The position numbers and the translations under genes are program-made. Shown here in pieces: positions 37,252 through 46,375 of a stretch of 64,000 nt of DNA (its first letter is position 1; each line of letters opens with the position of its first letter). Under the pieces are notes generated by a model that had not been told where the DNA came from, ran no database searches, and saw nothing but the letters and a program-made list of their open reading frames with translations. The stretch lies in assembly GCF_001677275.1 (NCBI RefSeq), contig NZ_CP016178.1, positions 682,001 to 746,000 on the forward strand, in the 5' to 3' direction. Source of the DNA: Vibrio breoganii. Lineage in GTDB: Bacteria > Pseudomonadota > Gammaproteobacteria > Enterobacterales > Vibrionaceae.

Positions 37252-38128
37252 TCCATTGCTTTGGCAGGTTGCGAATCATCCAGCTTTTAGCCTTGCCCAT
37301 CTGATTTCGCTTCCACGCCATGATTACCGGCAACTCAGACTCTTCACTGCCACTGATCTGCTTAAGAAGCCCTGCCTCTATTTTTGCTTTGGCAATATGC
37401 GTAGGGATTGTGCCTATACCCAAACCACTCTCTAAAGCTTCTATCTTGGAGGCGAAGTTAGTTACCGTGAGGCGCTGCTGCTTTTCAAACACATTGATAC
37501 TGCGTGTAGGTTTAGTTCTTGCTGAGTCAGCGATAGCGATGACGCGATAGTTCGATTGCGCTTCTTGATCAAATTCACCAGCGCGCTTATGCACAAAATG
37601 TTCAGGCGCTGCCACCCAGGTTAGCCCTATGCTGCCTATTGTTTCAATTTTTGCCTCGGGAATAGAGATATCCGTCATTGGAGCTACAAGAATATCAGCG
37701 CGATCGTAGGCTAATGCCTCCCACCCCCCTGCAAGTATCTCTTCTTGGAGTTTCAGGCGTGTTTTGCTTTGTTTCGCCAGTTTTTCAACTAAAGGGAAAA
37801 AATGTCCTACCGGAATCACACCATCAAAAGCAATGGTAAGATCTAGCTCCCAACCATTTGCAAGACTGGTGGCATCATTAATCATATCTGTTGTAGCTGC
37901 GAGAATGACTCTGCCCTTCTCTAACAATATTTTTCCTGCAGGCGTAAGTTCAGCCCTGTGGCCTGAGCGATCGAAGATAAACAGATCCAGCTCTTGTTCG
38001 AGCTTTTGTATCTGGTAGCTAAGGGAGGATGGCGCTCGATTTAATTCCTCTGCTGCTGCTGAAAAACTACCACGACGATCGATTGCATCGAGGATGTGCA
38101 TGGCTTCAAGAGTGATTGGCGTGATCAT
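37241..38128 (-). CDS. LysR-family regulator, second YhaJ-like paralogue
   Basis: A 295-aa LysR protein: helix-turn-helix DAIDRRGSFSAAAEELNRAPSS, then LFIFDRSGHRAELTPAG and the effector-domain segment GGWEALAYDRADILVAP. It is closer to E. coli YhaJ than the gene at 28173 and is clearly its paralogue. ATG at 38128 follows AAGGA. An inverted repeat ATCAA-ATATA-TTGAA lies 67 bp upstream (38195-38209) and could be its own site. The target genes are not evident here. Confidence 0.85.
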   Translation of the reverse strand: MITPITLEAMHILDAIDRRGSFSAAAEELNRAPSSLSYQIQKLEQELDLFIFDRSGHRAELTPAGKILLEKGRVILAATTDMINDATSLANGWELDLTIAFDGVIPVGHFFPLVEKLAKQSKTRLKLQEEILAGGWEALAYDRADILVAPMTDISIPEAKIETIGSIGLTWVAAPEHFVHKRAGEFDQEAQSNYRVIAIADSARTKPTRSINVFEKQQRLTVTNFASKIEALESGLGIGTIPTHIAKAKIEAGLLKQISGSEESELPVIMAWKRNQMGKAKSWMIRNLPKQWSLK

Positions 38129-38194
38129 TGACTTCCTTATCAAGGCTTATTTCGTGTTATTTAATCACTATCAAGCATAAAGTCACTGAATTTC

Positions 38195-38209
38195 ATCAAA
38201 TATATTGAA
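38195..38209. promoter_or_regulatory. LysR-type operator-like inverted repeat, site 3
   Basis: ATCAA-ATATA-TTGAA upstream of the second YhaJ-like gene, with the same half-site core (TCAA-N5-TTGA) and spacing as the sites at 28147 and 29085. Confidence 0.5.
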
Positions 38210-38292
38210 GCAAGGCAAAGAAAGAAAAGATAGATTAAAAAATGACAGGCGCTATAAACTATTGATTTTACACAGAATGGGAGGAATACAGA

Positions 38293-38325
38293 AACGAAAA
38301 AGCCAACTCACATGGAGTTGGCTTT
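38293..38325 (-). terminator. Terminator of the 25-aa peptide gene
   Basis: AAAGCCAACTC and GAGTTGGCTTT form an 11-bp stem with loop ACATG. On the minus strand it continues into a T-run. It lies 60 bp after the small frame at 38386. Confidence 0.8.
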
Positions 38326-38385
38326 GGAATTTTGCAATCAATAAAAGAAAAACAAAAAGTTGGATTATTGCAAAATAAACCGAGC

Positions 38386-38463
38386 TTACTTGTTTGCTTT
38401 TATTTCTTTAGTAACCATTACTACTGAAGCTGCGATAAATGTCACGATTAGCGCTAGTTCCAT
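38386..38463 (-). CDS. 25-aa small membrane peptide (unannotated type)
   Basis: The frame reads MELALIVTFIAASVVMVTKE and then five more residues rich in Lys. One hydrophobic segment of about 15-16 residues is followed by a basic tail, the layout of a single-pass small membrane protein with the C-terminus in the cytoplasm. AGGTGGTG lies upstream of the ATG at a suitable distance, and an 11-bp terminator follows. The gene sits alone in a 430-bp gap between a LysR gene and galE. I do not recognise the family; an RNA role for the same transcript is the alternative. Confidence 0.6.
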   Translation of the reverse strand: MELALIVTFIAASVVMVTKEIKANK

Positions 38464-38562
38464 AATATTTCACCACCTGATATCAAAGAGTTATTAAGAT
38501 TCGTTAAATTCTAAAAACAATTGTAACACCCTGTGGCGAAAAAAAAATCTAGTTATTCGGAA

Positions 38563-39576
38563 TTATTCGGGGTAACCCTTCGGATTTTCCGATTGCCAGC
38601 GCCACGTATCTTCGCTCATTTCTTGCAAAGTACGCGTTGCTTTCCAACCTAGAACCGCTTCAGCCTTGGCAGGATCCGCCCAGCACTCGGCAATATCACC
38701 GGGTCTACGAGGTGCAATCTTGTACGCAATAGTCGTACCGCTTGCTTGTTCAAATGCTTTTACCATATCCAAAACACTCGAACCATTACCTGTGCCTAGG
38801 TTAAAGATGTGCAAACCTGACTCATTCCCTACCTTCTGCAGCGCTGCAATATGACCATCAGACAGATCCATCACATGAATGTAGTCACGAACGCCCGTGC
38901 CATCCGGCGTTGGATAGTCATCACCAAAAACAGACAGATATTCACGACGGCCCACAGCAACCTGAGAGACGAATGGCATAAGGTTGTTCGGGATCCCTTG
39001 AGGATCTTCGCCTAAATGCCCGGTTGGGTGAGAGCCTACAGGGTTGAAGTAGCGTAGTAAGGTGATGCTCCAATCAGGGTTCGCCGCCTGAAAATCAGTA
39101 AGACACTCTTCTACCATTAGCTTGCTACGACCATAAGGGTTAGTCGCGCTTGTTGGGAAGTCTTCGGTAATAGGTACTGATGCAGGGTCCCCATAAACCG
39201 TTGCAGAAGAAGAGAACACTAATCTCTTAACACCCGCCTCTCGCATCGCATCCACCAGCACAAGAGTGCCGTTGACGTTGTTGTCGTAATACTCGAGGGG
39301 TTTAGCCACCGACTCACCGACAGCTTTCAAGCCTGCAAAGTGAATAACCGCATCGATATTGTATTGTTGCATTGTTTTAACGAGTAGTGCTTTATCTCGA
39401 ATGTCGCCTTCAACGAACTCAACATTTTGGCCAGAAACTAGGCTGATGCGCCGATTTACGCTCGCCTTGCTGTTATATAAGTTGTCAAAAATTACAGGTG
39501 TCATCCCTGCTTCTAGAAGCTGTATACAGGTATGGCTGCCAATATAGCCCATACCACCAGTTACAAGTACATTCAT
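38563..39576 (-). CDS. galE: UDP-glucose 4-epimerase
   Basis: A 337-aa short-chain dehydrogenase-type epimerase interconverting UDP-glucose and UDP-galactose. NAD-binding GGMGYIGSHTC, the catalytic Ser region SSSATVYGDP, YGRSK with Tyr and Lys, and GTGVRDYIHVMDL are present. ATG at 39576 gives the standard MNVLVTGG start. No other gal genes are nearby, so it may serve surface polysaccharide synthesis. Confidence 0.95.
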   Translation of the reverse strand: MNVLVTGGMGYIGSHTCIQLLEAGMTPVIFDNLYNSKASVNRRISLVSGQNVEFVEGDIRDKALLVKTMQQYNIDAVIHFAGLKAVGESVAKPLEYYDNNVNGTLVLVDAMREAGVKRLVFSSSATVYGDPASVPITEDFPTSATNPYGRSKLMVEECLTDFQAANPDWSITLLRYFNPVGSHPTGHLGEDPQGIPNNLMPFVSQVAVGRREYLSVFGDDYPTPDGTGVRDYIHVMDLSDGHIAALQKVGNESGLHIFNLGTGNGSSVLDMVKAFEQASGTTIAYKIAPRRPGDIAECWADPAKAEAVLGWKATRTLQEMSEDTWRWQSENPKGYPE

Positions 39577-39804
39577 GAGTTTTACCAACTGATTGATTTA
39601 TAAATAAGAGTACCTCATTTTTGTTAAGTTTTGAATTTGCCATTGTGCTTTCACTGCTTAAAAGTACGGCGAGTAAATCCTTAGTTGGTCAAATGCTCTG
39701 GTTTATTGTTATTCTTTACAATACACAAGTGGAACGTAATAAATCGCAACAACATCATAGAGTTGCTGTCAGTGGATTGATATCCGTATGCAAGAGAGGA
39801 AGGG

Positions 39805-40536
39805 ATGAAACTAAATTGTGATATGGGCGAAAGCTTAGGTGCATGGACAATGGGTAACGATGCCCAGATCATGCCCCTTATCGATATGGCCAATATTGCC
39901 TGCGGCTTTCATGCCTCAGATCCCGATACGATGTCGGCCACGGTTGCACTTGCTAAGGAGCATGGCGTGTCTATTGGTGCCCATCCCGGATATGCCGATC
40001 TACAAGGCTTTGGCAGACGCTCTATACCCCATACTAGCGCTCAAGTTACCCATATTATCCTCTATCAAGTAGGCGCTCTGCAGGGTATATGCCGATTACA
40101 TCAGGCAGACGTCGATTATATAAAGCCCCATGGTGCCCTCTATAACGACATGATGAAAGATATCGCGCTATTCACAGCCGTTATTGAGGCGGCTAAGCAA
40201 TTGCAGTTGCCGTTAATGGTGCTCGCAACCGACAACGCAGACTATTTACACATCGCACAACGGGCGAATGTGGCTCTCATTCACGAAGGCTTTGTGGATA
40301 GACGCTACACCCAAGACAAACAACTTGCTTCCCGCGGTCTGCAAGGCGCCGTCATAAATGACCTTGATGAAGTGAACCAGCAAGCACAGGCTTTGATTAG
40401 CGGAAGTACCTTCAACAGTATTGATAATGCGCCGATTCAAGTCGCTGCCGATACCTTGTGTGTTCACGGTGACGGTAGCAACGCCCTAACCTTTGCTCAA
40501 CATCTGCGTCATTTAATTGGTGAGCAAGCAAAGTGA
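39805..40536 (+). CDS. pxpA: 5-oxoprolinase subunit A (LamB/YcsF family)
   Basis: A 243-aa subunit of the ATP-dependent 5-oxoprolinase, which opens 5-oxoproline (a glutamate damage product) to glutamate. The family start MKLNCDMGESLGAWTMGND and ANIACGFHASDP are typical, as is GAHPGYADLQGFGRR. The ATG follows AGAGGAAGG. Its stop overlaps the pxpB start, so the three genes form a coupled operon. Confidence 0.94.
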   Translation: MKLNCDMGESLGAWTMGNDAQIMPLIDMANIACGFHASDPDTMSATVALAKEHGVSIGAHPGYADLQGFGRRSIPHTSAQVTHIILYQVGALQGICRLHQADVDYIKPHGALYNDMMKDIALFTAVIEAAKQLQLPLMVLATDNADYLHIAQRANVALIHEGFVDRRYTQDKQLASRGLQGAVINDLDEVNQQAQALISGSTFNSIDNAPIQVAADTLCVHGDGSNALTFAQHLRHLIGEQAK

Positions 40537-41237
40537 CCCTTATCCATAGCCGTAAGCCATACATTGAACAGGTGGGTGAATGCGCAATACTGCTTCGATT
40601 CTCAGATGAGATAGATGAGTCTCTGCCCTGTTACATCGCCCATTTCGCTTCGATTGTTCGTTATAAACTAGCGCCCAAGCCCATTAACTGTGTGCCTTCT
40701 TATACTACTTTGTTGCTCGAGTTTTCTGCACTGGTGTTTGATTACAGACTCATCCATGAACAACTGATGTCACTATTATTGGATCCCAGTAGTAATCAGG
40801 TGCCTTCGTCACCAAGCACCATTGAAATTCCGGTTTATTATGGCGAGGAAGTCGCACTAGATGCGGCTCGTTATTCTAAAGAGAAGGGATTGTCGCTACA
40901 GCAGTTACAACAAATCCACACCTCTACCGAATATCAAGTGCACGCCTTAGGGTTTGCTCCCGGGTTTGCGTTTATGGCGCAAGTACCAGAGTCTCTGCAA
41001 CTGCCCCGCCTAGATTCGCCTAGACCAAGAGTCCCAAAAGGCAGCGTGGCTATTGCTGGCCCGCAAACGGCTGTGTATCCAGAAGAAAGCCCTGGTGGCT
41101 GGAATATCATTGGCAGAACCCCCATAGAGCTATACAACCCACAACATGAGCCAATGACTGTATTGTCACCTGGTGGCAAGGTTCGCTTCATCGCTATCTC
41201 TAAACGCCAGTTTATTGAGCTTGGAGGCATGTTGTGA
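40533..41237 (+). CDS. pxpB: 5-oxoprolinase subunit B (KipI/allophanate hydrolase subunit 1 family)
   Basis: A 234-aa protein with the cyclophilin-like AHS1 domain: VGECAILLRFSD near the start, HALGFAPGFAFMAQVPE, and RVPKGSVAIAGPQTAVYP with GGWNIIGRTP. It starts with GTG inside the pxpA stop (GTGA). It forms the ATP-dependent complex with PxpA and PxpC. Confidence 0.93.
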   Translation: MTLIHSRKPYIEQVGECAILLRFSDEIDESLPCYIAHFASIVRYKLAPKPINCVPSYTTLLLEFSALVFDYRLIHEQLMSLLLDPSSNQVPSSPSTIEIPVYYGEEVALDAARYSKEKGLSLQQLQQIHTSTEYQVHALGFAPGFAFMAQVPESLQLPRLDSPRPRVPKGSVAIAGPQTAVYPEESPGGWNIIGRTPIELYNPQHEPMTVLSPGGKVRFIAISKRQFIELGGML

Positions 41238-42181
41238 ATAAGGTACTCACCCTGCTTAAAACCAATGCGCTAACAAGCATTCAAGACAATGGACGCTTTG
41301 GTTACGCTCATCTAGGAATTACCCAAGGTGGGGTCGCTGATGAGTACTCTTTTCATTGGGCAAATAAGCTACTAGAAAACCCTTTTGCGAGTTCCGTTAT
41401 TGAAACCAGCCTTGGCGGTCTAGAAGCAGAATTTGCACAAGATTCTTGGTTTGCCGTCACAGGAGCAATTGATAACGTCTTCTTAGATGACGTTATGGTG
41501 CCAAACTGGAGCCGAGTATGGGCTAAGCGAGGTCAACGCCTTAGCGTTAGGATGCCACGTACCGGCTTAAGGAATTACATCGCCCTTCCTGCCGGTATCA
41601 ATGCGCCTTTACATCATGGAAGTGCCTCTACAGTAACCAAAGACCGTTTAGGTGGACTATACAGTGACGGACAAGGGCTAAAAGCAGGGGACGAAGTGTG
41701 TTGCGTTGCCCCTTCATTAAAACAATGTAAGCCAATCTCTGTTGCACCGCAGTTCATCCCAGACTTTGCACCAACATCGATCATACCGCTTCGACTTTTG
41801 CCCGGTTCTCAACATACCCTTTTTGATCAAAATGCAACACAAACCCTGTTTGAAACGCTTTATAGCGTTGACAGTCAAAGCAATAAAATGGGCTATCAAT
41901 TAGCAGGAAACCCCATCTCCGTCCCTAAAAAGCATCTAGTCTCAGAACCCATCGCCCTCGGTGCTGTGCAAGTTCCACCAAGTGGCAGCCCTATAGTCAT
42001 GCTGTGCGAACGACAAACTATCGGTGGATACTATAAGCTAGGCACTATCGCTAGGCTTGACCTTGCTAAACTCGCGCAAGCTAAACCGGGAACAAAAGTT
42101 CAGTTCATCCAATCAGATGTAAACACCTGTCTTTCAGAATATAAAAACTGGTTAAAATTTTTCCAAAAAGAAGCACCATAA
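41234..42181 (+). CDS. pxpC: 5-oxoprolinase subunit C (KipA/allophanate hydrolase subunit 2 family)
   Basis: A 315-aa AHS2-domain protein: TSIQDNGRFGYAHLGITQGG at the start, AVTGA, RNYIALPAGI, and LLPGSQHTLFD with LCERQTIGGYYKLG towards the end. It starts with GTG overlapping the pxpB stop and ends the operon. No dedicated terminator is seen; the following 360 bp hold a DnaA-box cluster. Confidence 0.93.
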   Translation: MNKVLTLLKTNALTSIQDNGRFGYAHLGITQGGVADEYSFHWANKLLENPFASSVIETSLGGLEAEFAQDSWFAVTGAIDNVFLDDVMVPNWSRVWAKRGQRLSVRMPRTGLRNYIALPAGINAPLHHGSASTVTKDRLGGLYSDGQGLKAGDEVCCVAPSLKQCKPISVAPQFIPDFAPTSIIPLRLLPGSQHTLFDQNATQTLFETLYSVDSQSNKMGYQLAGNPISVPKKHLVSEPIALGAVQVPPSGSPIVMLCERQTIGGYYKLGTIARLDLAKLAQAKPGTKVQFIQSDVNTCLSEYKNWLKFFQKEAP

Positions 42182-42318
42182 AAAAGCGCAAATTATTTAA
42201 AAAAATACTTGACCTATTTCAGCGAAAAAACCGATCTAACGACATTGTGAATAACGAAGTTTGTGAAGCCTTGAATTGCTATAGGTTAAGCCGTAGTTAG
42301 AGGATTTATTGCGAAGAG

Positions 42319-42353
42319 TTATCCAACTAGTTATCCACAATTCGTGTGGATAA
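42319..42353. promoter_or_regulatory. DnaA-box cluster
   Basis: TTATCCAAC (42319-42327), the consensus box TTATCCACA (42331-42339) and its inverse TGTGGATAA (42345-42353). The latter two form a 25-bp inverted repeat with five bases between the arms. A further near-match AGTGGATAA is at 42410-42418. The flanks are AT-rich. No replication initiator gene is nearby, so DnaA titration or control is more likely than an origin. Confidence 0.6.
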
Positions 42354-42513
42354 CCATTTTGGTGCAAATGCTTGATACGCTTAGAATGCTAGTGATTTGC
42401 AATAACATTAGTGGATAAATATTACCTAATTTTGTTAACTTTTTTACAAAACAATTTCTCATAGCCCAACTAGGTAAAGGGTTGAGGGCTTACTGTTGTT
42501 TTACAACGGTTCA

Positions 42514-42536
42514 GGCACAGCTCATAAAGCTGTGCC
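42514..42536 (-). terminator. Hairpin after ybbP
   Basis: GGCACAGCT and AGCTGTGCC form a 9-bp stem with loop CATAA just downstream of the ybbP-like gene. The T-tract is poor. Confidence 0.5.
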
Positions 42537-42543
42537 CTGCGGC

Positions 42544-45000
42544 CTACAATGAACCATTTTTTACTGGTAGCAATAACTGCTTAATTAAACTGTTAACCAC
42601 CAAGGCTAAAATCACAAATGTCAGCACAGGAAGTGCAAACCACAGCTGTGGGTGCATACGGACAGTTAAATCAAAGCCCCAATAAAGCAACCCACTAACG
42701 CTCGCTTCAGCGCCCAAACTGGCCACCAAGCCTGCGATAAGCGCCATTAACCCATACTCACACCACAACGTGGTTGAAATACGCTTTTTGCTGGCACCCA
42801 GCGTACGATACAAACGTATTTCTAACTGTCTTTGTGAAATACTCAGTCGCAGTAGCGTGAATATCAACAATAACCCTGCCACTACACCCAGGGCTGCCAA
42901 AACGGTAATAGACCAGATAATCTGAGAAAGCAGCGACTGGATCTTGTCGCCCATCTTTCTGATATCGAGCAAGCTCACCGTTGGATGCTGAGAGGACAGG
43001 GCTTGTATCATAGCGTCATGCTCTGGCTCTATTCGGTAAGACACCATAAACGCACCCGGCATTTGCGGCGCGTATTGAGGCGCAAAGATAAAATAGAAAT
43101 TGGGCTTCATTTCGCGCCATTCCACCTTACGAATGCTATTAACCACAGCCTTGACCTCTTGACCACTGATCACAAACTCAAGTTCATCACCAATTCTGAG
43201 ATTAAGAGCCTCGGCTACCTCCGATTCCACTGAGACGCCGTTGTCGCTTCCCCATGTACCTTCTATCAGCTCATTGTAATCGGGTAGTTCGTTAGCCCAA
43301 GTGAGATTAAGCTCTCGTCTCACCGCATCCGTGTCTTGATTGTCTTTGGACACCTGCTTAGCGTCTACATCATTAATCTTGGCTAAGCGACCACGAATAA
43401 TAGGAAAGGCTTGGGAGCGCTCTATATTTTCAGAATCTAATTGACGCAGGTATCCATCTACCTCATAAGGAGCAATGTTTATGGCAAATGCATTCGGCGC
43501 ATTCTCTGGAAGTGTACTTCGCCAATCTTGCAAAAGATCAGTGCGAACCAACCATACAATCGCGAGTAGCATCAAAGACAGTGCCAAAGCGCCAAATTGC
43601 AGACCACTGGCCAATGATGAACGGTTAAGGCGACTTACCGCAAGTGCCATCGCTGGGCTTAATTTCAGCTTTCCAATAAGCTTTGAAATCATCATGGCCA
43701 CACCCGCTAGCACCACAAACAGTACGGCCATGCCGGCTAACACTATCCAAACTAAGGTGTTAGACGCATACACCACAAGCATTGGAATGATAGGCACCAA
43801 TACTAGCCACCAGCTTTTTCCGTTACGCTGCTCAACAGGTTGCAACACGTTGGTTGCCGAGGTGTTCAACAGATTTATCATTGGGATGCCCAAAGCAGGT
43901 ACACCAATTAAGAAACAGCTGGAGATGGCGACCAACATTGGAGTGACGCCGTAACTTGGAAGTGGATTAGGGAGCAAATCCGCTAGCGGTACACGCAGCA
44001 ATACCTCGAGCACATACCCAATAGCCACGCCAAACACCACGCCAGTGACAAACAAAAGAAGCACCTGAATCATAAGCCAGCGGCCTATCCACTTCTTGCT
44101 TGCCCCTATACTCTTTAACATTGCAATAGTTTGACGGCGCCCTGCCACATAATGCTGACAGGTCAATACTAAGGTGGTCGCTGCCATGATCACCACAATC
44201 GCCACGGTCAAAGACAGATACTGCGTCGTTCGCGTGAACATATCGTTGGTACGACTGCGGCTGTTTTGGTCTCGCCAGCGATCACTAGGAGAGAGTTCTA
44301 CCTTATCTTTCAAGGCTTGTAACTGTGCGTCTGGCCCGGTAAAAAACTGCTGATAGCGCACTCTTGAGCCCAGTTGCAGTGCTCCGGTACTTTCTATATC
44401 ACTAGAGTGTATAAGCGCTGTGGGCATTTGTTGGAATGGATTAAAGCTAAGCCCTGGTTGCTGCTCTATCATGCCGTTTAACGTAAAGTCTGCATCGCCT
44501 ATAGTGACACTGTCACCCTGCTTAACGTCTAACGCCAGCATTGCCCGCTCTTCGAGCCATAACTCTCCCTTGTTGAGATGGGAGGTAGTACGTTCGTTAG
44601 ATGCCAAGACTAGATCGCCGCGCAATGGGTAGGCATCATCAACGGCCTTAACGGAAACCAGCAACATCTCTTCTTCGCCAAACGCCATGGTGGCAAAACT
44701 CACCATAGAAGCGACATCAATGTCCGGTGACAATGACTGCGTATTTAGCGCTTCGGGAACAGGGTTTGCAGAGCGGTATACTAAATCAGCCGTTAGGGCA
44801 TCTCTACCCTGCTTAACGATGACCTGCTCCATCCTCTCAGCTAAGGCTGATAATGCGAACACACACGCAATAATAAGGGTCAGCGCCACTGATATAGGCC
44901 ATAACTGACCATGACGAATCTCTTTAAAACTCCAAGCAAGCAGACGTCTGTTTAGCTTTGCATTGGCTTGGGGAATTGTAGCAACCTGTGATTGTTCCAT
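42544..45000 (-). CDS. ybbP: ABC transporter permease, FtsX/MacB-type (YbbP)
   Basis: An 818-aa inner-membrane protein with two FtsX-type membrane modules separated by large periplasmic domains, about ten membrane segments in all. The cytoplasmic coupling helices are visible as LKSIGASKKWIGRWL and YRTLGASKKRISTTL. The length matches E. coli YbbP (804 aa). It lies 8 bp after its ATPase gene. The substrate is not known; a lipoprotein or lipid-linked extrusion role is suggested by the family. Confidence 0.88.
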   Translation of the reverse strand: MEQSQVATIPQANAKLNRRLLAWSFKEIRHGQLWPISVALTLIIACVFALSALAERMEQVIVKQGRDALTADLVYRSANPVPEALNTQSLSPDIDVASMVSFATMAFGEEEMLLVSVKAVDDAYPLRGDLVLASNERTTSHLNKGELWLEERAMLALDVKQGDSVTIGDADFTLNGMIEQQPGLSFNPFQQMPTALIHSSDIESTGALQLGSRVRYQQFFTGPDAQLQALKDKVELSPSDRWRDQNSRSRTNDMFTRTTQYLSLTVAIVVIMAATTLVLTCQHYVAGRRQTIAMLKSIGASKKWIGRWLMIQVLLLFVTGVVFGVAIGYVLEVLLRVPLADLLPNPLPSYGVTPMLVAISSCFLIGVPALGIPMINLLNTSATNVLQPVEQRNGKSWWLVLVPIIPMLVVYASNTLVWIVLAGMAVLFVVLAGVAMMISKLIGKLKLSPAMALAVSRLNRSSLASGLQFGALALSLMLLAIVWLVRTDLLQDWRSTLPENAPNAFAINIAPYEVDGYLRQLDSENIERSQAFPIIRGRLAKINDVDAKQVSKDNQDTDAVRRELNLTWANELPDYNELIEGTWGSDNGVSVESEVAEALNLRIGDELEFVISGQEVKAVVNSIRKVEWREMKPNFYFIFAPQYAPQMPGAFMVSYRIEPEHDAMIQALSSQHPTVSLLDIRKMGDKIQSLLSQIIWSITVLAALGVVAGLLLIFTLLRLSISQRQLEIRLYRTLGASKKRISTTLWCEYGLMALIAGLVASLGAEASVSGLLYWGFDLTVRMHPQLWFALPVLTFVILALVVNSLIKQLLLPVKNGSL

Positions 45001-45008
45001 AGTGCCCC

Positions 45009-45722
45009 CTATGCCAGTTGCGCAGAATCTGTATCTTCACTGTGCACGGTGCCACCTTCTAGATGTCCCGATTGCATGCTAAAGACTCTGTCACAGCGCG
45101 AGGCTAGCGTATTGTCGTGGGTGACCATGATCAAGGTTGTACCATGCTGCTTGTTTAATGCGAATAACTGCTCAACAATATTCTGCGCCGTGTGTTGGTC
45201 GAGATTGCCAGTAGGTTCATCCGCAAACAGGATCTGAGGATGCAACATGAAGGCTCTCGCCAAAGCCACTCGTTGCTGCTCTCCACCTGAGAGTTGCGAT
45301 GGAAGGTGGTCTAAACGGTTTTCTAGGCCCACAGAGGCAAGGAGCTCTTTGGCTCGCTGCTCATCTTCGGCTTCGCCTCTTAACAAGCAAGGCAGAGTTA
45401 CGTTTTCTAAGGCGCTGAGACTTGGGATCAAAAGAAAACTCTGGAATACAAATCCGATATATTGGCTGCGCAAATCGGCACGCTGCTCATCATCAAGCTC
45501 AGATAACGCATGACCCAGCAGTTCGACTTCACCCTCGCTAGGGACATCTAGCCCTGCCAGAAGCGTCATTAGCGTGGACTTGCCTGCGCCGGAGGCACCG
45601 ACAATTGCCACACTTTCTCCAGAATGAATATCCAAATTTACATTCTGCAGGATTGTTAAATGCTCTTGTTTGGTAGAGACTGTTTTAGTTACCGATTGAG
45701 CCTTAATTACGGATGTGGTCAT
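45009..45722 (-). CDS. ybbA: ABC transporter ATP-binding protein (LolD/YbbA type)
   Basis: A 237-aa ATPase with Walker A GASGAGKST, signature LSGGEQQRVALARAF and Walker B LFADEPTGNLD, of the MacB/LolD group that works with FtsX-type permeases. ATG at 45722 (MTTSVIKAQ) is chosen with AGGAAAG upstream; the frame runs 16 codons further. At this start the two divergent start codons of ybbA and tesA share the same four bases, CATG. Confidence 0.9.
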   Translation of the reverse strand: MTTSVIKAQSVTKTVSTKQEHLTILQNVNLDIHSGESVAIVGASGAGKSTLMTLLAGLDVPSEGEVELLGHALSELDDEQRADLRSQYIGFVFQSFLLIPSLSALENVTLPCLLRGEAEDEQRAKELLASVGLENRLDHLPSQLSGGEQQRVALARAFMLHPQILFADEPTGNLDQHTAQNIVEQLFALNKQHGTTLIMVTHDNTLASRCDRVFSMQSGHLEGGTVHSEDTDSAQLA

Positions 45723-46317
45723 GATACGTGTGCTTTCCTTTGTTTTTCTATTTTTATCCATAAATGCCAACGCCGCGAGTTTACTGGTGCTTGGCGATAG
45801 CCTCAGTGCAGGATATCAAATGCCTATCGAAAAGGCGTGGCCTACTCTATTGCCTGATGAGCTCTCAGAGCGCGGTCATCAAATGAGAATCATTAACGGT
45901 AGCATATCTGGAGATACCACAGGTAATGGTTTAACAAGGCTACCAGCCCTTTTAGACAAGCATCGCCCGGATTACGTGCTAATTGAACTCGGTGCTAATG
46001 ATGGTTTACGAGGTTTCCCCCCTAAACTGATCAAAGATAACCTAACCAAACTGATTGATCTCAGTGAAGAAAGTGGCGCTAAAGTCATTGTGATGCAAAT
46101 ACAAGTCCCGCCTAATTATGGCAAGCGCTATACGCAATCGTTTGAACAAGTCTATCCTAGCGTAACTGAAGACAAGGGCGTTGATTTAATTCCATTTTTT
46201 CTGTCTGAGATCATCACTGACCCTGACTTGATGATGCAAGATGGTCTGCACCCTAAGGCGAATGCTCAGCCATGGATCGCGGAATTTGTCGCGCTGCAAC
46301 TGTCGCCACTACTGTGA
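45721..46317 (+). CDS. tesA: Multifunctional acyl-CoA thioesterase I / protease I / lysophospholipase
   Basis: A 198-aa periplasmic SGNH hydrolase with signal peptide (VLSFVFLFLSINANA). Block I GDSLSAGYQM holds the nucleophile Ser, block III is ELGANDG, and block V DGLHP holds the Asp/His. It is divergent from ybbA as in E. coli. The ATG at 45721 overlaps the ybbA start codon; an upstream GTG at 45715 is possible but less likely. Confidence 0.93.
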   Translation: MIRVLSFVFLFLSINANAASLLVLGDSLSAGYQMPIEKAWPTLLPDELSERGHQMRIINGSISGDTTGNGLTRLPALLDKHRPDYVLIELGANDGLRGFPPKLIKDNLTKLIDLSEESGAKVIVMQIQVPPNYGKRYTQSFEQVYPSVTEDKGVDLIPFFLSEIITDPDLMMQDGLHPKANAQPWIAEFVALQLSPLL

Positions 46318-46375
46318 TTCCATACTTTCTTCTAACACCTGACACTCAACACCTAACACAGAGAGAATTGATTGG

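Noticed and set aside
42301..42420. DnaA-box cluster as a chromosomal or plasmid origin
   Set aside because: No dnaA, rctB, parAB or iteron arrays nearby; only four boxes.
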